Source: Nematopogon swammerdamellus
Lineage: Eukaryota; Arthropoda; Insecta; Lepidoptera; Adelidae
Direction: 5' to 3'
Length of the DNA stretch: 64,000 nt
NCBI GenBank assembly: GCA_946902875.1
Contig: OX336358.1
Coordinates: forward strand, 15,989,694-16,053,693
Both the position numbers and the translations under genes were made by a program. The notes beneath the pieces are model-generated. The model was given only the letters and a program-made list of their open reading frames with translations, did not search any database and was not told the DNA's origin. Position 1 is the stretch's first letter. Every line of letters begins with the position of its first letter. Of this stretch, positions 9,826 through 21,289 are shown piece after piece.

Positions 9826-11930
9826 ATTTAAAAAAAGTGGCCGCCATTTTGAACTTTTTAGTTACTGGACCGATTGCTTTCAAAGTCGATATCTGGGTGT
9901 CTGTGTGGGCTCTGAATACGAATCCGTTGTCAAAATTTAAAAAAAGTGGCCGCCATTTTGAACTTTTTAGTTACTGGACCGATTGCTTTCAAAGTCGATA
10001 TCTGGGTGTCTGTGTGGGCTCTGAATACGAATCCGTTGTCAAAATTTAAAAAAAGCGGCTGCCATTTTGAACTTATTAGTTACTGGACCGATTGCTTTCA
10101 AAGTCGATATCTGGGTGTCTGTGTGGGCTCTGAATACGAATCCGTTGTCAAAATTTAAAAAAAGCGGCTGCCATTTTGAACTTTTTAGTTACTGGACCGA
10201 TTGCTTTCAAAGTCGATATCTGGGTGTCTGTGTGGGCTCTGAATACGAATCCGTTGTCAAAATTTAAAAAAAGTGGCCGCCATTTTGAACTTTTTAGTTA
10301 CTGGACCGATTGCTTTCAAAGTCGATATCTGGGTGTCTGTGTGGGCTCTGAATACGAATCCGTTGTCAAAATTTAAAAAAAGTGGCCGCCATTTTGAACT
10401 TTTTAGTTACTGGACCGATTGCTTTCAAAGTCGATATCTGGGTGTCTGTGTGGACTCTGAATACGAATCCGTTGTCAAAATTTAAAAAAGTGGCCGCCAT
10501 TTTGAACTTTTTAGTTACTGGACCGATTGCTTTCAAAGTCGATATCTGGGTGTCTGTGTGGACTCTGAATACGAATCCGTTGTCAAAATTTAAAAAAAGT
10601 GGCCGCCATTTTGAACTTTTTAGTTACTGGACCGATTGCTTTCAAAGTCGATATCTGGGTGTCTGTGTGGACTCTGAATACGAATCCGTTGTCAAAATTT
10701 AAAAAAGTGGCCGCCATTTTGAACTTTTTAGTTACTGGACCGATTGCTTTCAAAGTCGATATCTGGGTGTCTGTGTGGACTCTGAATACGAATCCGTTGT
10801 CAAAATTAAAAAAAAGCGGCCGCCATTTTGAACTTCTTAGTTACTGGACCGATTGCTTTCAAAATCGATATCTGGGTGTCTGTGTGGGCTCTGAATACGA
10901 ATCTGTAGTGAACATTTAAAAAAAGTTGCCGCCATTTTGAACTTTTTAATTACTGGACCGATTGATTTCAAAATCGATATCTGGGTGTTTGTGTGGACTC
11001 TGAATACAAATATGTAGTGAATATTTAAAAAAAGTTGCCGCCATTTTGACCTTTTTAGTTATTCGACCGATTGCTTTCAAAATCAATATCTGGGTGTCTG
11101 TGTGGGCTCTGAATACGAATCCGTTGTCAAAATTTAAAAAAAGTGGCCGCCATTTTGAACTTTTTAGTTACTGGACCGATTGCTTTCAAAGTCGATATCT
11201 GGGTGTCTGTGTGGACTCTGAATACGAATCCGTTGTCAAAATTTAAAAAAAGTGGCCGCCATTTTGAACTTTTTAGTTACTGGACCGATTGCTTTCAAAG
11301 TCGATATCTGGGTGTCTGTGTGGACTCTGAATACGAATCCGTTGTCAAAATTTAAAAAAAGCGGCTGCCATTTTGAACTTTTTAGTTACTGGACCGATTG
11401 CTTTCAAAATCGATATCTGGGTGTCTGTGTGGGCTCTGAATACGAATCTGTAGTGAACATTTAAAAAAAGTTGCCGCCATTTTGAACTTTTTAATTACTG
11501 GACCGATTGATTTCAAAATCGATATCTGGGTGTTTGTGTGGACTCTGAATACAAATATGTAGTGAATATTTAAAAAAAGTTGCCGCCATTTTGACCTTTT
11601 TAGTTATTCGACCGATTGCTTTCAAAATCAATATCTGGGTGTCTGTGTGGGCTCTGAATACGAATCCGTTGTCAAAATAAAAAAAAAACGGCCTCCATTT
11701 TGAACTTTTTAGTTACTGGACCGATTGCTTTCAAAATCGATATCTGGGTGTCTGCGTGGGCTCTGAATACGAATCTGTAGTGAACATTAAAAAAAAGTGG
11801 CCGCCATTTTGAACTTTTTAGTTACTGGACCGATTGCTTTCAAAATTGATATCTGGGTATCTGTATGGGCTCTGAATACGAATCCGTTTTCAAAATTTAA
11901 AAATAGTTGCCGCCATCTTGCACTTTTTAG
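9826..11930 (+). repeat. 109-bp satellite array, direct arm
   Basis: About 19 head-to-tail units of 108-109 bp. Each has gtggccgccattttgaac, tagttactggaccgattg, atatctgggtgtctgtgtgg, gaatacgaatccgttgtc and an A-run. Most are over 90 percent alike by eye. Reading frames run through the units but change at each because 109 is not a multiple of three. A 545-bp higher-order period is visible in the right half. Confidence 0.95.
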
Positions 11931-13100
11931 TTTTGACTACAGATTCATATTTAGAGCCCACACGGACACGCAGATATCTATTTTGAAAGCAATCGGTCCA
12001 GTAACTAAAAAGTTTAAAATGGCGGCCACTTAATTTTGACTACAGATTCGTATTCAGAGCATACACAGACACCCAGACATCGATTTTGAAAGCAATTGGT
12101 CCAGTAACTGAAAAGTTCAAAATGGCGGCCACTTTTTTTAAATTTTGACTACAGATTCGTATTCAGAGCCTACACAGACACCCAGATATCAATTTTGAAA
12201 TCAATCGGTCCAGTAACTAAAAAGTTTAAAATGGCGGCCACTTAATTTTGACTACAGATTCGTATTCAGAGCACACACAGACACCCAGACATCGATTTTG
12301 AAAGCAATTGGTCCAGTAACTGAAAAGTTCAAAATGGCGGCCACTTTTTTTAAATTTTGACTACAGATTCGTATTCAGAGCCTACACAGACACCCAGATA
12401 TCAATTTTGAAATCAATCGGTCCAGTAACTAAAAAGTTCAAAATGGCGGCCACTTTTTTTTAATTTTGACTACAGATTCGTATTCCGAGCCCACACAGAC
12501 ACCCAGATATCGATTTTGAAAGCAATCGGTCCAGTAACTGAAAAGTTTAAAATGGCGGCCACTTTTTTTATTTTGATTACAGATTCGTATTCAGAGCCTA
12601 CACAGACACCCAGATATCAATTTTGAAAGCAATCGGTCCAGTAACTAAAAAGTTCAAAATGGCGGCCACTTTTTTTTATTTTGATTACAGATTCGTATTC
12701 AGAGCCTACACAGCCACCCAGATATCAATTTTGAAAGCAATCGGTCCAGTAACTGAAAAGTTCAAAATGGCGGCCACTTTTTTTTTATTTTGATTACAGA
12801 TTCGTATTCAGAGCCTACACAGACACCCAGATATCAATTTTGAAATCAATCGGTCCAGTAACTGAAAAGTTCAAAATGGCGGCCACTTTTTTTTATTTTG
12901 ATTACAGATTCGTATTCAGAGCCTACACAGACACCCAGATATCAATTTTGAAAGCAATCGGTCCAGTAACTAAAAAGTTCAAAATGGCGGCCACTTTTTT
13001 TTAATTTTGATTACAGATTCGTATTCAGAGCCTACACAGACACCCAGATATCAATTTTGAAAGCAATCGGTCCAGTAACTAAAAAGTTCAAAATGGCGGC
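11931..13100 (-). repeat. 109-bp satellite array, inverted arm
   Basis: About 11 units in reverse complement, more diverged than the direct arm and with T-runs of varying length. The orientation switch lies near 11930. A two-unit higher-order repeat of about 213 bp is visible around 12030-12335. Confidence 0.95.
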
Positions 13101-14069
13101 AAGTATACATTGAAAATTTCACTTTAGCTTCACATACGATTCGGCTTAAAAATAATAAAAATGGAATACCTATTGCAAAGTTTCCAAAATTTAGTGAAAC
13201 TTTCACTGCAAAATTGTCGTTTAGTTAGCGAGTAAAAATAAAACATGTGCATATAAGTTGATGTTTTTCTTTTTTTCTTGCCCTCCAATAATGGAGGTAC
13301 ATATACATAGATAGTCATAATTAAAAATGTTTCCTTTTAAATTACATCAAATATAATTTATAATATTGTCCACTACAAACTTCTCATAAAGAGTGCCAAC
13401 CCTGTACCCAAGTTATCGAGGTCGCACCAATACACGCAAAGGCGCCCGCGTACGTGAGCAGTAGGTACACATTTTCGGCCGCTTCATAGAAAATGTGACT
13501 AGTGTCACGGGTGTGGTATAACGCTGTCTGCGCTTGAGATGCAAGGACTATAGAACCGTGCCTAAATAAAAGTAGCCTAGCAACAGCGGCGCGCTGCGGA
13601 GCGGGGGCGGCGGCGGCACTGTGGTGGCGCGGAGCGGTGACGACGCGGCGGCGCGGGGCGGCGCGGAGGAGCGGCGGCGCGGCGCGGAGGAGCGGCTTGT
13701 TATTGCTTGCTTGCATGCGTGAGTGGCACGCTGCTACTGAGTTACCGCACCGCACCGCACCCCACCGCACCGTGCCATGCTGCCGCCGCGCGCGCCGCGC
13801 GCGCCGGCCGGTACCTATGTTGCTATGATATTTGCCATACATACCTAAATGCCTATCTACCTATTACCTACCTACCTTTTTTTATTTTAGTTTTCATCGA
13901 TAGTCTATTTAGAGGTTTATAAAAAGTGGTAAGTACATGAACTAAAATAATTTGGAAGAAATTACAATAAAATGTTATTTAGGTAAAATAATAAAAAATA
14001 AAAAATTAGAATCACGCATCAGTTACATAAGCCACAATCATTTTAATAATTAAAATAATAAAAAAGCAA
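13101..14069. other. No gene; contains GC-rich block
   Basis: 13110-13215 has words (ttcactgcaaaattg) that are inverted copies of words left of the satellite (around 9515-9530). 13565-13820 is a very GC-rich block made of short ggcgcggagg-like and ccgcaccgcac repeats. A 152-codon minus frame here is composition-driven. 13840-14069 is AT-rich. Confidence 0.4.
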
Positions 14070-14079
14070 AAAAAAAAAA

Positions 14080-14152
14080 CATACGAAAGTGGGATTCGAA
14101 CCCCGAACCATCAACTCTTTAGGCTGATAGCGACAAACTACGCTAAATGTGA
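14080..14152 (-). ncRNA. tRNA-like sequence (SINE head or tRNA relic)
   Basis: On the minus strand a TAGCGTAGTTTG A-box-like element is followed by a loop region and then GGGGTTCGAATCCC, a perfect B-box with paired T-stem. An oligo(T) run (plus-strand A-run near 14070-14079) follows as a possible Pol III stop. The acceptor ends do not pair, so a functional tRNA is unlikely. Confidence 0.4.
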
Positions 14153-14587
14153 CTTGAACGTGCGAAGCGAAATTAGCAGTCGCATGGTACATTATGTAGA
14201 ATTCCCGAATGCTCAAGGTCGTTGGCGTTTGTCACGGCCTTAACTATCTTCGCGCCTTCTTACTGCTAGGTAGGTAATTGTCTTGTCTAATATTTTCTTT
14301 AATTTATGCTTTGACCCAGTCACTGGGTCCTAGGACCTCAAAAATATAAAAAAATGGGTCCCAACAATAATTTTAATTAAGGGGTCCTAGAAAATGGGCC
14401 AAAACCTTCCGAGATCAATATTTTGCTAAACTTGGTGGTTGATTGCACCACAGCACCGATTACTCTGGCTTACCCCGTTGGTCGGGGGGATATAGCGTGA
14501 TTGTATTTTGTATTTATGTAATTGTAGATAACGTTTCCTTTTTATTGAAAGCGCGTATGGCGCTAAGACACCCATATTATGTCTAAA

Positions 14588-14890
14588 GACGCCCACGGAC
14601 ATTCAGTCGCATTTTGCGAATACCATGCCGGCCTGACATGTGCCTATTCACTGCCCTCTTGAAGAAGCCAAAACAGTACTTGGGTGAAATACGTGGGCAG
14701 GGAGAGCGTTCCAGAGTTTACAAGTTCTGTGGAGGACAGATCTGCAGAACCGATTGGTATGCATCCGCGGTAAGTCCAGCCTGTAGGGATGCAATTCCTG
14801 CGCAGCCCAGTGTGCGTTGTGCGGAGGTGGAAAGGGGAAAGCGAGATCGCGCCAAACGTGCCTATTCTAGTCCACAACATCCCGTCTGGC
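14588..14890 (-). pseudogene. LINE pol C-terminal tail, degenerate
   Basis: On the minus strand the region matches, block for block, the LINE tail at 47091-47422. The shared plus-strand words are gcccacggacattcagtc, gaataccatgccggcctgac and ttgaagaagccaaaacag. Frames are interrupted. Neighbouring sequence at 14280-14585 contains only a REP-C scrap near 14450. Confidence 0.55.
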
Positions 14891-15084
14891 TGAAGGGTGA
14901 CTGGTGTAGGATCCGTGTGCCGTAAGTATAATATACATATTATATTAGTTAAGTACTAAGTATATGTGGGTGTACATATAGAATAAACTTTTAGGGCTCC
15001 GTACTTCAAAAGAGGAAAAAAACTGAACCTTATAGGATCACTCTTGCCTGTCCGTCCGTCCATCACAGTTTATTTTCTCAAAAT

Positions 15085-15250
15085 CTGAATCCGCAGGGGC
15101 CTACCGTTTTTACGTGGAATCCGAACCACGCCACGGTCGGCCCCCAAACGATCGGGCGGTCACCCATCCAAGTATTTACCGCGCCCATGTGTGCTTATGA
15201 TCGCAACCGACAGTCGACCGACCGCCACCACTGCGCTACCGAGGCTGACA
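15085..15250 (-). repeat. SINE-A head, 5' part only
   Basis: Reverse complement of the SINE-A head: gtggaatccgaaccac (B-box side), ggtcacccatccaagtattt (5S-like segment), and gcgctaccgaggctga (A-box side). Confidence 0.75.
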
Positions 15251-15449
15251 AAAAATAGATCTGCCTACATAGTAAAATCACAAATATTGCTGCTGATTGA
15301 TTAGACATACCGACACTTAACAATAAGTCAAGAGTGGCTTCCTACAGCGACTCCAGCTGTCACTTGCGAACAAAACAAGTCCCCATTATAACCAATTATA
15401 GCTCACATATTTCAATCCTTTTTAAACGCCTCACAGCAGAACAAAAACC

Positions 15450-15960
15450 AACCCAACAATCGATCTAATTAACAAAAAGGCGCGTAACGAAATGACGTTT
15501 AGCTGCGAGCACAAAAAAATAATCAAATTTCGAACACAATGGCGACGGTTCATAATCGCGGGCGACCGACGCTTCTGTCACGACTCGCTCCTTTTGTCGA
15601 CGATTATTGCTTTTTGTAGAAAAATATTTTTTTATGTCGCCTCATGATTAGTCGGGCGATGTGTCGAGCGCCGAGACGTAGGGTGACGATCCTGACGTAT
15701 TTAGAGCGCCAGATAAACCGTTTTAATTAAAAAAAAGAAACCGGACAATGAGGAGGGTTCATAAAAATAATATTTTTACAAGAGGGGCGGCGAGGCACAT
15801 AATGGCGAGTTAATAATAAGCTGTTACTGATCCGACTTTAGCCGAACAGAGGGGGAGGGGGTCAGCGGCTGCAATTGGACTATTTATTATTCGGGAGCTA
15901 TTTGAGAAATTATTATTATACAAGTATTATAATTGAGTGAATACAAAAATGGCGACAATA
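15450..15960. promoter_or_regulatory. Candidate conserved non-coding block
   Basis: About 500 bp without resemblance to any repeat in the window. It has balanced composition and many homeodomain-type cores (taattaac, ttttaattaa, tttattattc) and cataaaaa words. If the ems homeobox exon lies further left, this block is intronic to that gene. Function is inferred from its unique, non-repetitive look only. Confidence 0.25.
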
Positions 15961-16204
15961 TCGTATTTAAACAGGAGCCAGGAGCTAATGGCATAGTAAA
16001 ATGTCGGTAAAATGCAAGAATATCAGCTTATCACAACTGTATGCAAGTAGATTATGTGTTGTTTGGGGCCTCGTAGGTTTTATTTAGGTACTTAAGTAGG
16101 TAAGTAGGTACTTGGGGTGGAAGAAATCTCTGTGGGGATAAGTTCGCCTTTGCACATCATGTAAACATATTATTATTGTAAAATGTTTTTGGATCAATAA
16201 AGCA

Positions 16205-16345
16205 CTTCCTATCAATTTCTATATCTATATGTCAGTCAGTCAGCGTGTAAGCGTCCACTGCTGGACATAGCCTCTCCAATTTTCCTCCAGTCCTCCCGGC
16301 CTTCAGCGGTACGGAACCACTGCTTTCCGCCGAGTTACTTGATAT
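16205..16345. repeat. LINE-derived fragment
   Basis: Contains tccactgctggacatagcc and tccagtcctcccggcc, words found in 3' parts of insect LINEs. A related fragment lies at 29957-30180. Confidence 0.4.
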
Positions 16346-16389
16346 GACGTACTATCTACCTGATTATTTATATCTCGCTTATTTATAGT

Positions 16390-16710
16390 ACCGTGTGGGG
16401 CCGGTACTTAAAAATAATAGCCCCACTGCATCTCTCCCCATGCATGTCGTAAAAGGCGACTAAGGGATAAGGACAAGATGCCGTGCTAAAGAGCGACAGG
16501 CTCGCCACCTCTCACCTTGGCACGGTACTTCCACCGAGTCATGCAGCAGGTGGGTCTTCGTGCCTTACTTGCTGCTCGATCGATTGAATCTTGTTCAAAT
16601 ACTTTGCGAAACGTGGTTGTCGGTGTTGTGCTGTAATTTAGCGGAGTTCTTGCAGCACAACACCGATTACTCTGCTTACCCCGATTGTCGGGATTCAGAG
16701 TGTGCGATAT
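16390..16710 (+). repeat. REP-C, full-length reference copy
   Basis: Begins accgtgtggggccggtactt and passes through agccccactgcatctctcc, gtcgtaaaaggcgactaagg, ctctcaccttggcacggta and tgcgaaacgtggttgtcggt. It ends near cttaccccgattgtcggg. At least eight partial or inverted copies occur in the window. Non-coding. Class unknown. Confidence 0.75.
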
Positions 16711-16714
16711 GTAC

Positions 16715-17280
16715 GCTCACTCTACCAATGTAGACGCAATCCGTAGAGTAGAGTGGTTATCTAATAGAAATCGATAGGGCGGAGAGCAGCACGGCAGTAG
16801 ACTAGCCTCCCCTCCCGCCTACTCTATCTACACTACCGTCTAGTGCACTCGCCCGCTACTCTACCTGTGTGAACGAACACGTTATGATAGGGATAAATAA
16901 CTACATAGTAAAGTTAAACCGTCTGAGCCTTGTCCTTGTAGCCATAAAACATTTCGACCAGTTCCCATTGAAGACAATGGGTCTAAGCCATAAACTAGTG
17001 AAGGCGGCATTAGGCAGGAACGTTTGTTGTTATCGATTTATTTATCGATGCTATCGACAATATACGTATGTATGTATATGTATAGGTAGGTAGGTATTAT
17101 TTTGATAGCAGGCCGCAAGCTGACTGCAGAGATTTCAACCTGACACCACCTGCCTCCACTCTGCCGTGCTAGTACTGAGTGTGAACTCTACCGAAAATGG
17201 TAGAGTTAGCTGAGCAAAATAGTATAGTGCACTCCACCTCTCACTCTATACCAATTACTAATGTTAGGCATATATTTGAG
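16715..17280. repeat. Region rich in gtagagtagagt-type repeats
   Basis: Starts ctcactctaccaatgtagac and ends ctctcactctatacc, with inner ctctaccgaaaatggtagag hairpins. Related words occur at 23075-23225 and 27320-27365, so this is probably a non-autonomous repeat. The 74-codon frame at 16869-17093 shows no family. Confidence 0.45.
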
Positions 17281-17625
17281 TACCTACGAACTCATTAAAA
17301 ATATTCAGACACAAAAAATTAAATATTCTGGTGATTATAGGATAAAGTTCATAGGTTTAGTTGCCTCAAAAATCACCAACTGTTACCCATTCGCTAAGTA
17401 AGAGAAATACTTCCAGAGCATTCCCAGAGGTCAAACACATTGTGTGCACAGTAAGGGCTCATATAATGTTTTTTTGATTATATTTGTATTATTTTAATTT
17501 TTATATTGATTTAATTGTGTCTGTTTTAGGCTTTATTTGATTTGAGTAAATAAAACTCGAGTTTCCTTGCACAAAATTTGGCAAATGTGAACATCGTGAG
17601 AATTTTGAACAGCCCTTTTAAAATA

Positions 17626-18775
17626 TAATTAGCATACATCGGAATCCGCGGGGCACGAATGATTCAAGGTTGTTTAGTGATGGGACAATGTATCCACAAA
17701 TATCGAAAATCGATCGTTATTTTAGAATAATATGAAATAATGTCGATTATTAAAACTAAGAGTATTTCTATAGAAAATAAGATATAATAAACAAATGTTG
17801 TATTTACTTTGTAGGTACAATACAAATCTGTGCAAACCACAATATTAGTTTTATTAGTATGGAATAGAAAGAATTTGATTTTTTTTGCCAACTTACACGT
17901 GTTACATCATATTGATATTGAAGACTTTTTTGTTACTGTTATGAAACTGAATCGATTAGGCTATAAAAATCAACCACCTATTTTTTTATTTAAACACATA
18001 AAAAAATATTTTACATAAAAAAAAGGCCAAGGTCCAAAAAAATAGGTCTTACAAAATTAGTTCATAGTAAGCTAAGGGGGGGGGGGGTTCTGTATCGGAA
18101 ATAGATCACTTTTGAAGAACAAAGAATTTTTTTTTTCACAAATTTTTTTTTTTTAATGTTAATGTAAAAAAAAAAATTTTCTTAATCGTTTCGGTTTCGT
18201 GCTAGGAACAAAAAAGTCTTCCAACACGTATATCTCTTTCTTTCAGAAATTGTGAAAAACCACAATTTTAGTTTTATTAGTATGGAATAGAAATAATTTA
18301 ATTTTTTTTACCAAATTACACGTGTTACATCATAATGGTCATGAAGACTTTTTTGTTACTGTTATGAAACTGAATCGATTAGGTTATAAAAATCAACCAC
18401 CTATTTTTTTATTTAAATACCTACATAAAAAAAATTTTTACTTAAAAAAAGCCCAAGGTCCAAAAATTTTTATATAGGTTTTACTCTCTATATGATACAG
18501 AACCCCCCCTTAGCGTACTATGAACTAATTTTGAAAGACCTTATATAAATATGTATTATATTTACGTAATCGTTAACATAAAGTATACATGTTTATATAA
18601 GTACTGTAGGTATATAAGTATTCAGGTCTGAAATATGACATGAATAAAATACAATAAAGAAATAAATATGAGTATCGATAACAGTGTCGATTGTTTATTG
18701 ATCGCCGTAGTCAATCCCTAACAAGGTCGTATTCGTGCCCCGCGGATTCCGATGTCTGATAATTAGTTTTGTTTA
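17626..18775. mobile_element. 1.15-kb TIR element with internal duplication
   Basis: The ends are inverted copies over about 55 bp, with a perfect core catcggaatccgcggggc..acgaat. Inside, a block of roughly 280-300 bp is present twice (from about 17835 and from about 18252), starting at accacaat.ttagttttatt. A G13 tract near 18077 in copy 1 has an inverted counterpart (C-run, about 18505) at the end of copy 2. No transposase frame. Class unknown, presumably a non-autonomous DNA transposon. Confidence 0.6.
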
Positions 18776-18814
18776 CATTATAATACTGACCGAAGAAAGA
18801 AGAGAGCGCAATGT

Positions 18815-19060
18815 GCTCCATTTTCAACCGACTTCCCAAAAGGAGGAGGTTCTCAATTCGACTATGTTTTTTTTTTATGTTTGTTACGCGATTACTCCGT
18901 CAATTGTGGGCCGATTTTGAAATTTTTTTGTCAAGGTCATACTTTAGAGGTGGTCCCATATAAATTGTATCTAAAATGATTCAGCGGTTTTTGAAAAATC
19001 AACAAAAAAACTCTAGTTTGTGGTTACTTTCAGCGAAACTTTTGTGATGTGGACATTTTC
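18815..19060. repeat. Dispersed repeat fragment
   Basis: Contains acttcccaaaaggaggagg, ttctcaattcgactatg and gggccgattttgaaattttt, text I recognise as common in lepidopteran repeats. No coding. Confidence 0.4.
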
Positions 19061-19250
19061 AGCAATTTGCAGTTTGGCACGACGAATAATTCTGTACCAC
19101 TTCAACCGATTTCGATTATTCTTTTTTTTATGTAATATTACTAAAATGAATTAAATAAAAGCGAGGCGGAATCGCGAGGCCGAAGGCCGGGCGAATCCGT
19201 CGAGTACACTGATAGCAAAAAATTCCTTAAAAAAAACTGTGAAATAAAAT

Positions 19251-19489
19251 ACTATTTATAAAAAATTTTAAAACCGACTTCAAAAATGTATGAAATTAAA
19301 AAAAATCGAACCCTAGAGTTGAAGGCGGTGCCAAAGCAAGCAAAAATTATGGATGAAAGAAAACATGAGTGGATGATATCATTTTGTAATTTTGTGTAGC
19401 CTTCTTTTGCACCGCCTTCAACTCTAGGGTTCGATTTTTTTTTATTTCATACATTTTTGAAGTCGGTTTTTATATTTTTTATAAATAGT
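19251..19489. mobile_element. Hairpin MITE (accgacttcaaaaa type)
   Basis: Arms of about 85-90 bp are inverted copies (actatttata..aaccgacttcaaaaatg..cgaaccctagagttgaagg) around a centre of about 65 bp. Non-coding. Confidence 0.7.
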
Positions 19490-19844
19490 TTTTAACACGT
19501 TAAAGTGATTGCGTCTGACTTCGCATCATTGTAAATAGCTAGGTATGTAGGTTTAGATATGCGGGTATCTATCGTTGAATGACTCGGTAAGGAAGGATGT
19601 AAGTTAATAAGTAGGTAAGTAGTTAGACACTCACTATTGGAAGTAGTCATGGCACGCACGAAGTGTATCGCGAAAGGTTATAATATTCTCAACAACTGAC
19701 CTACAATAGGTAGGTATGTCTTTGGAGCTGATTTAGTTTAAAGTATTTACTAGCCCGCAGCTTCGCTCGCGATATTTGTATTCTGAACTATTTATTCATG
19801 TATTTATTCTGCAGATCTTTCCTCTAACTAGGTACAGAACCGGT

Positions 19845-19995
19845 GAACTCTAGAAAGTTCTCCCTGCCCATTTATAACTCCCCAAGTAGTGTCTCGGGTC
19901 CTTCAGGAGTGGCGTGAATGGGCACCTGTCAGGCCGGCATGGCATTCGCAACCCCCGCACACGACCGAATGTCCATGGGCATCGTTACACAACTT
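19845..19995 (+). pseudogene. LINE pol C-terminal tail fragment
   Basis: Plus-strand reading gives TCQAGMAFATPAHDRMSMGIV, the same terminal block seen at 47091-47422 on the minus strand. Only the last part of the protein remains. Confidence 0.5.
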
Positions 19996-20074
19996 AGAAC
20001 AAACTAAACGAAATAATTGTATCTAACTACAGGGTGGTCCAAAAAATGTTTTATACCTAGGTATATTATATTAT

Positions 20075-20295
20075 ACTAGCTGTGCCCGCGGCTCCACCCG
20101 CTCTCATATTTGACTTCTCTGCTAACCTCATAAGCCATTTAGCGTGATAGTAAGTAGCCTATAGTTGATGGGACGAATCAAGCTATCCGTAGATTTTTTT
20201 TTTATTAAAATCGGTTCAGTGGTTCCCGAGTTATAGGCGGACAGACAGACATACATACAAACAGAAAGCAGACGTTGGATTTTATTAAAGGTAAG
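20075..20295 (+). repeat. cccgcggct-type retroposon copy
   Basis: Runs tgtgcccgcggctccaccc, taacctcataagcc, tagcgtgatagtaagtagcc, ggttcagtggttcccgagtt and a (GACA/TACA) run to ttggattttatta. An inverted copy of the same elements lies at 28725-28970. Confidence 0.65.
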
Positions 20296-20394
20296 GAATA
20301 AGGAATGAGGATAAGGATTTATAGGGTAGGTAGGTTGGGTAGGCAGTCTAGATTTGAGAGAAGCCGTGCTAGGCTAGTCCCCACTTTTTATTTA

Positions 20395-20760
20395 ATACTA
20401 GCTTTTGCCCGCGGTTTCGCTCGCGTGAAATTCGTATTTAAAAAGATGAAAGTAAGTAAACCCGCTATATTTCGGCGCGCGGAACAATTCGGTTTGTATG
20501 AGAGCCACATCTTAGCGTAACCGGAACTGAATTTTATTTAGCCTATCCTGTGTCCCGTATAGTAAAATGTGCTTGTACTTTCATCGAATTCGGATGATCG
20601 GTTTAAGAGTTATGGAGGAACATACATACATACAGAACATATTTCTAAAAATCGTCAATTTAGTTTTAGTATCATACATAGGGTCTACAAAAGCAGTATC
20701 TCATAAAACAAAGTAACTTACCATCCCTTACAGATTTATTATTAGTATTGATTGATATTT
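20395..20760 (+). repeat. Related cccgcggtt-type retroposon copy
   Basis: Starts gcccgcggtttcgctcgcgt and includes tcgaattcggatgatcggtt, gttatggaggaacatacat and ccatcccttacagattta. The second half recurs at 45780-45965. Confidence 0.6.
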
Positions 20761-20764
20761 TGAG

Positions 20765-20905
20765 AGTTCGCCTTTCTTGTTCGAATAGGTACTTTGCGAA
20801 ACGTGGTGGTCGGTGTTGTGATGTAATTTACCAGAGTTCTTGCAGCACAACACCGATTATTCTGCTTACCCCGATTGTAGGGATTCAGACTGTGTGATAG
20901 TATAT
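20765..20905 (+). repeat. REP-C 3' part
   Basis: Matches REP-C from ttgttcgaataggtac to ccccgattgtagggattc. Confidence 0.6.
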
Positions 20906-21289
20906 GTATGTATGTAACAAACTGGTATTACGTTCGTTCATATTCTACGTAACATGATCGTTTACTGTTCAGCTTCTTATAGAAATGACGTGTTCATATT
21001 AGTTTGAATGGGGTCATCGGGAACTAGGTATATTTAATCTAGGGATTAACTTCTTAGGAAAACTGCATGAAAATCGATATAGCCTTTTTTTTAGGGTTCC
21101 GTATCCATCTGAATCTGAATTTATTGTTAGGCCTACGTCGTCTGTCTGTCTGACCGTCCGTCCGTCCGTCCGAGTGCTGTATCTTTTGATATTTATTAAT
21201 ATCTACACCGATTGAAATTTTCACAGAAAATGTGTTGTTATGGCGGATGTGCCAGCAAATAATAAAAAAGCAAAAGTAAAAAACCGGCC

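Noticed and set aside
9837..12033. Series of 66-106-codon frames with repeated protein text
   Set aside because: They are translations of the 109-bp satellite. The unit length is not a multiple of three, so frames break at each unit, and the family is clearly non-coding.
13384..13842. 152-codon minus frame
   Set aside because: It owes its length to a GC-rich simple-repeat block and shows no domain or family-like text.
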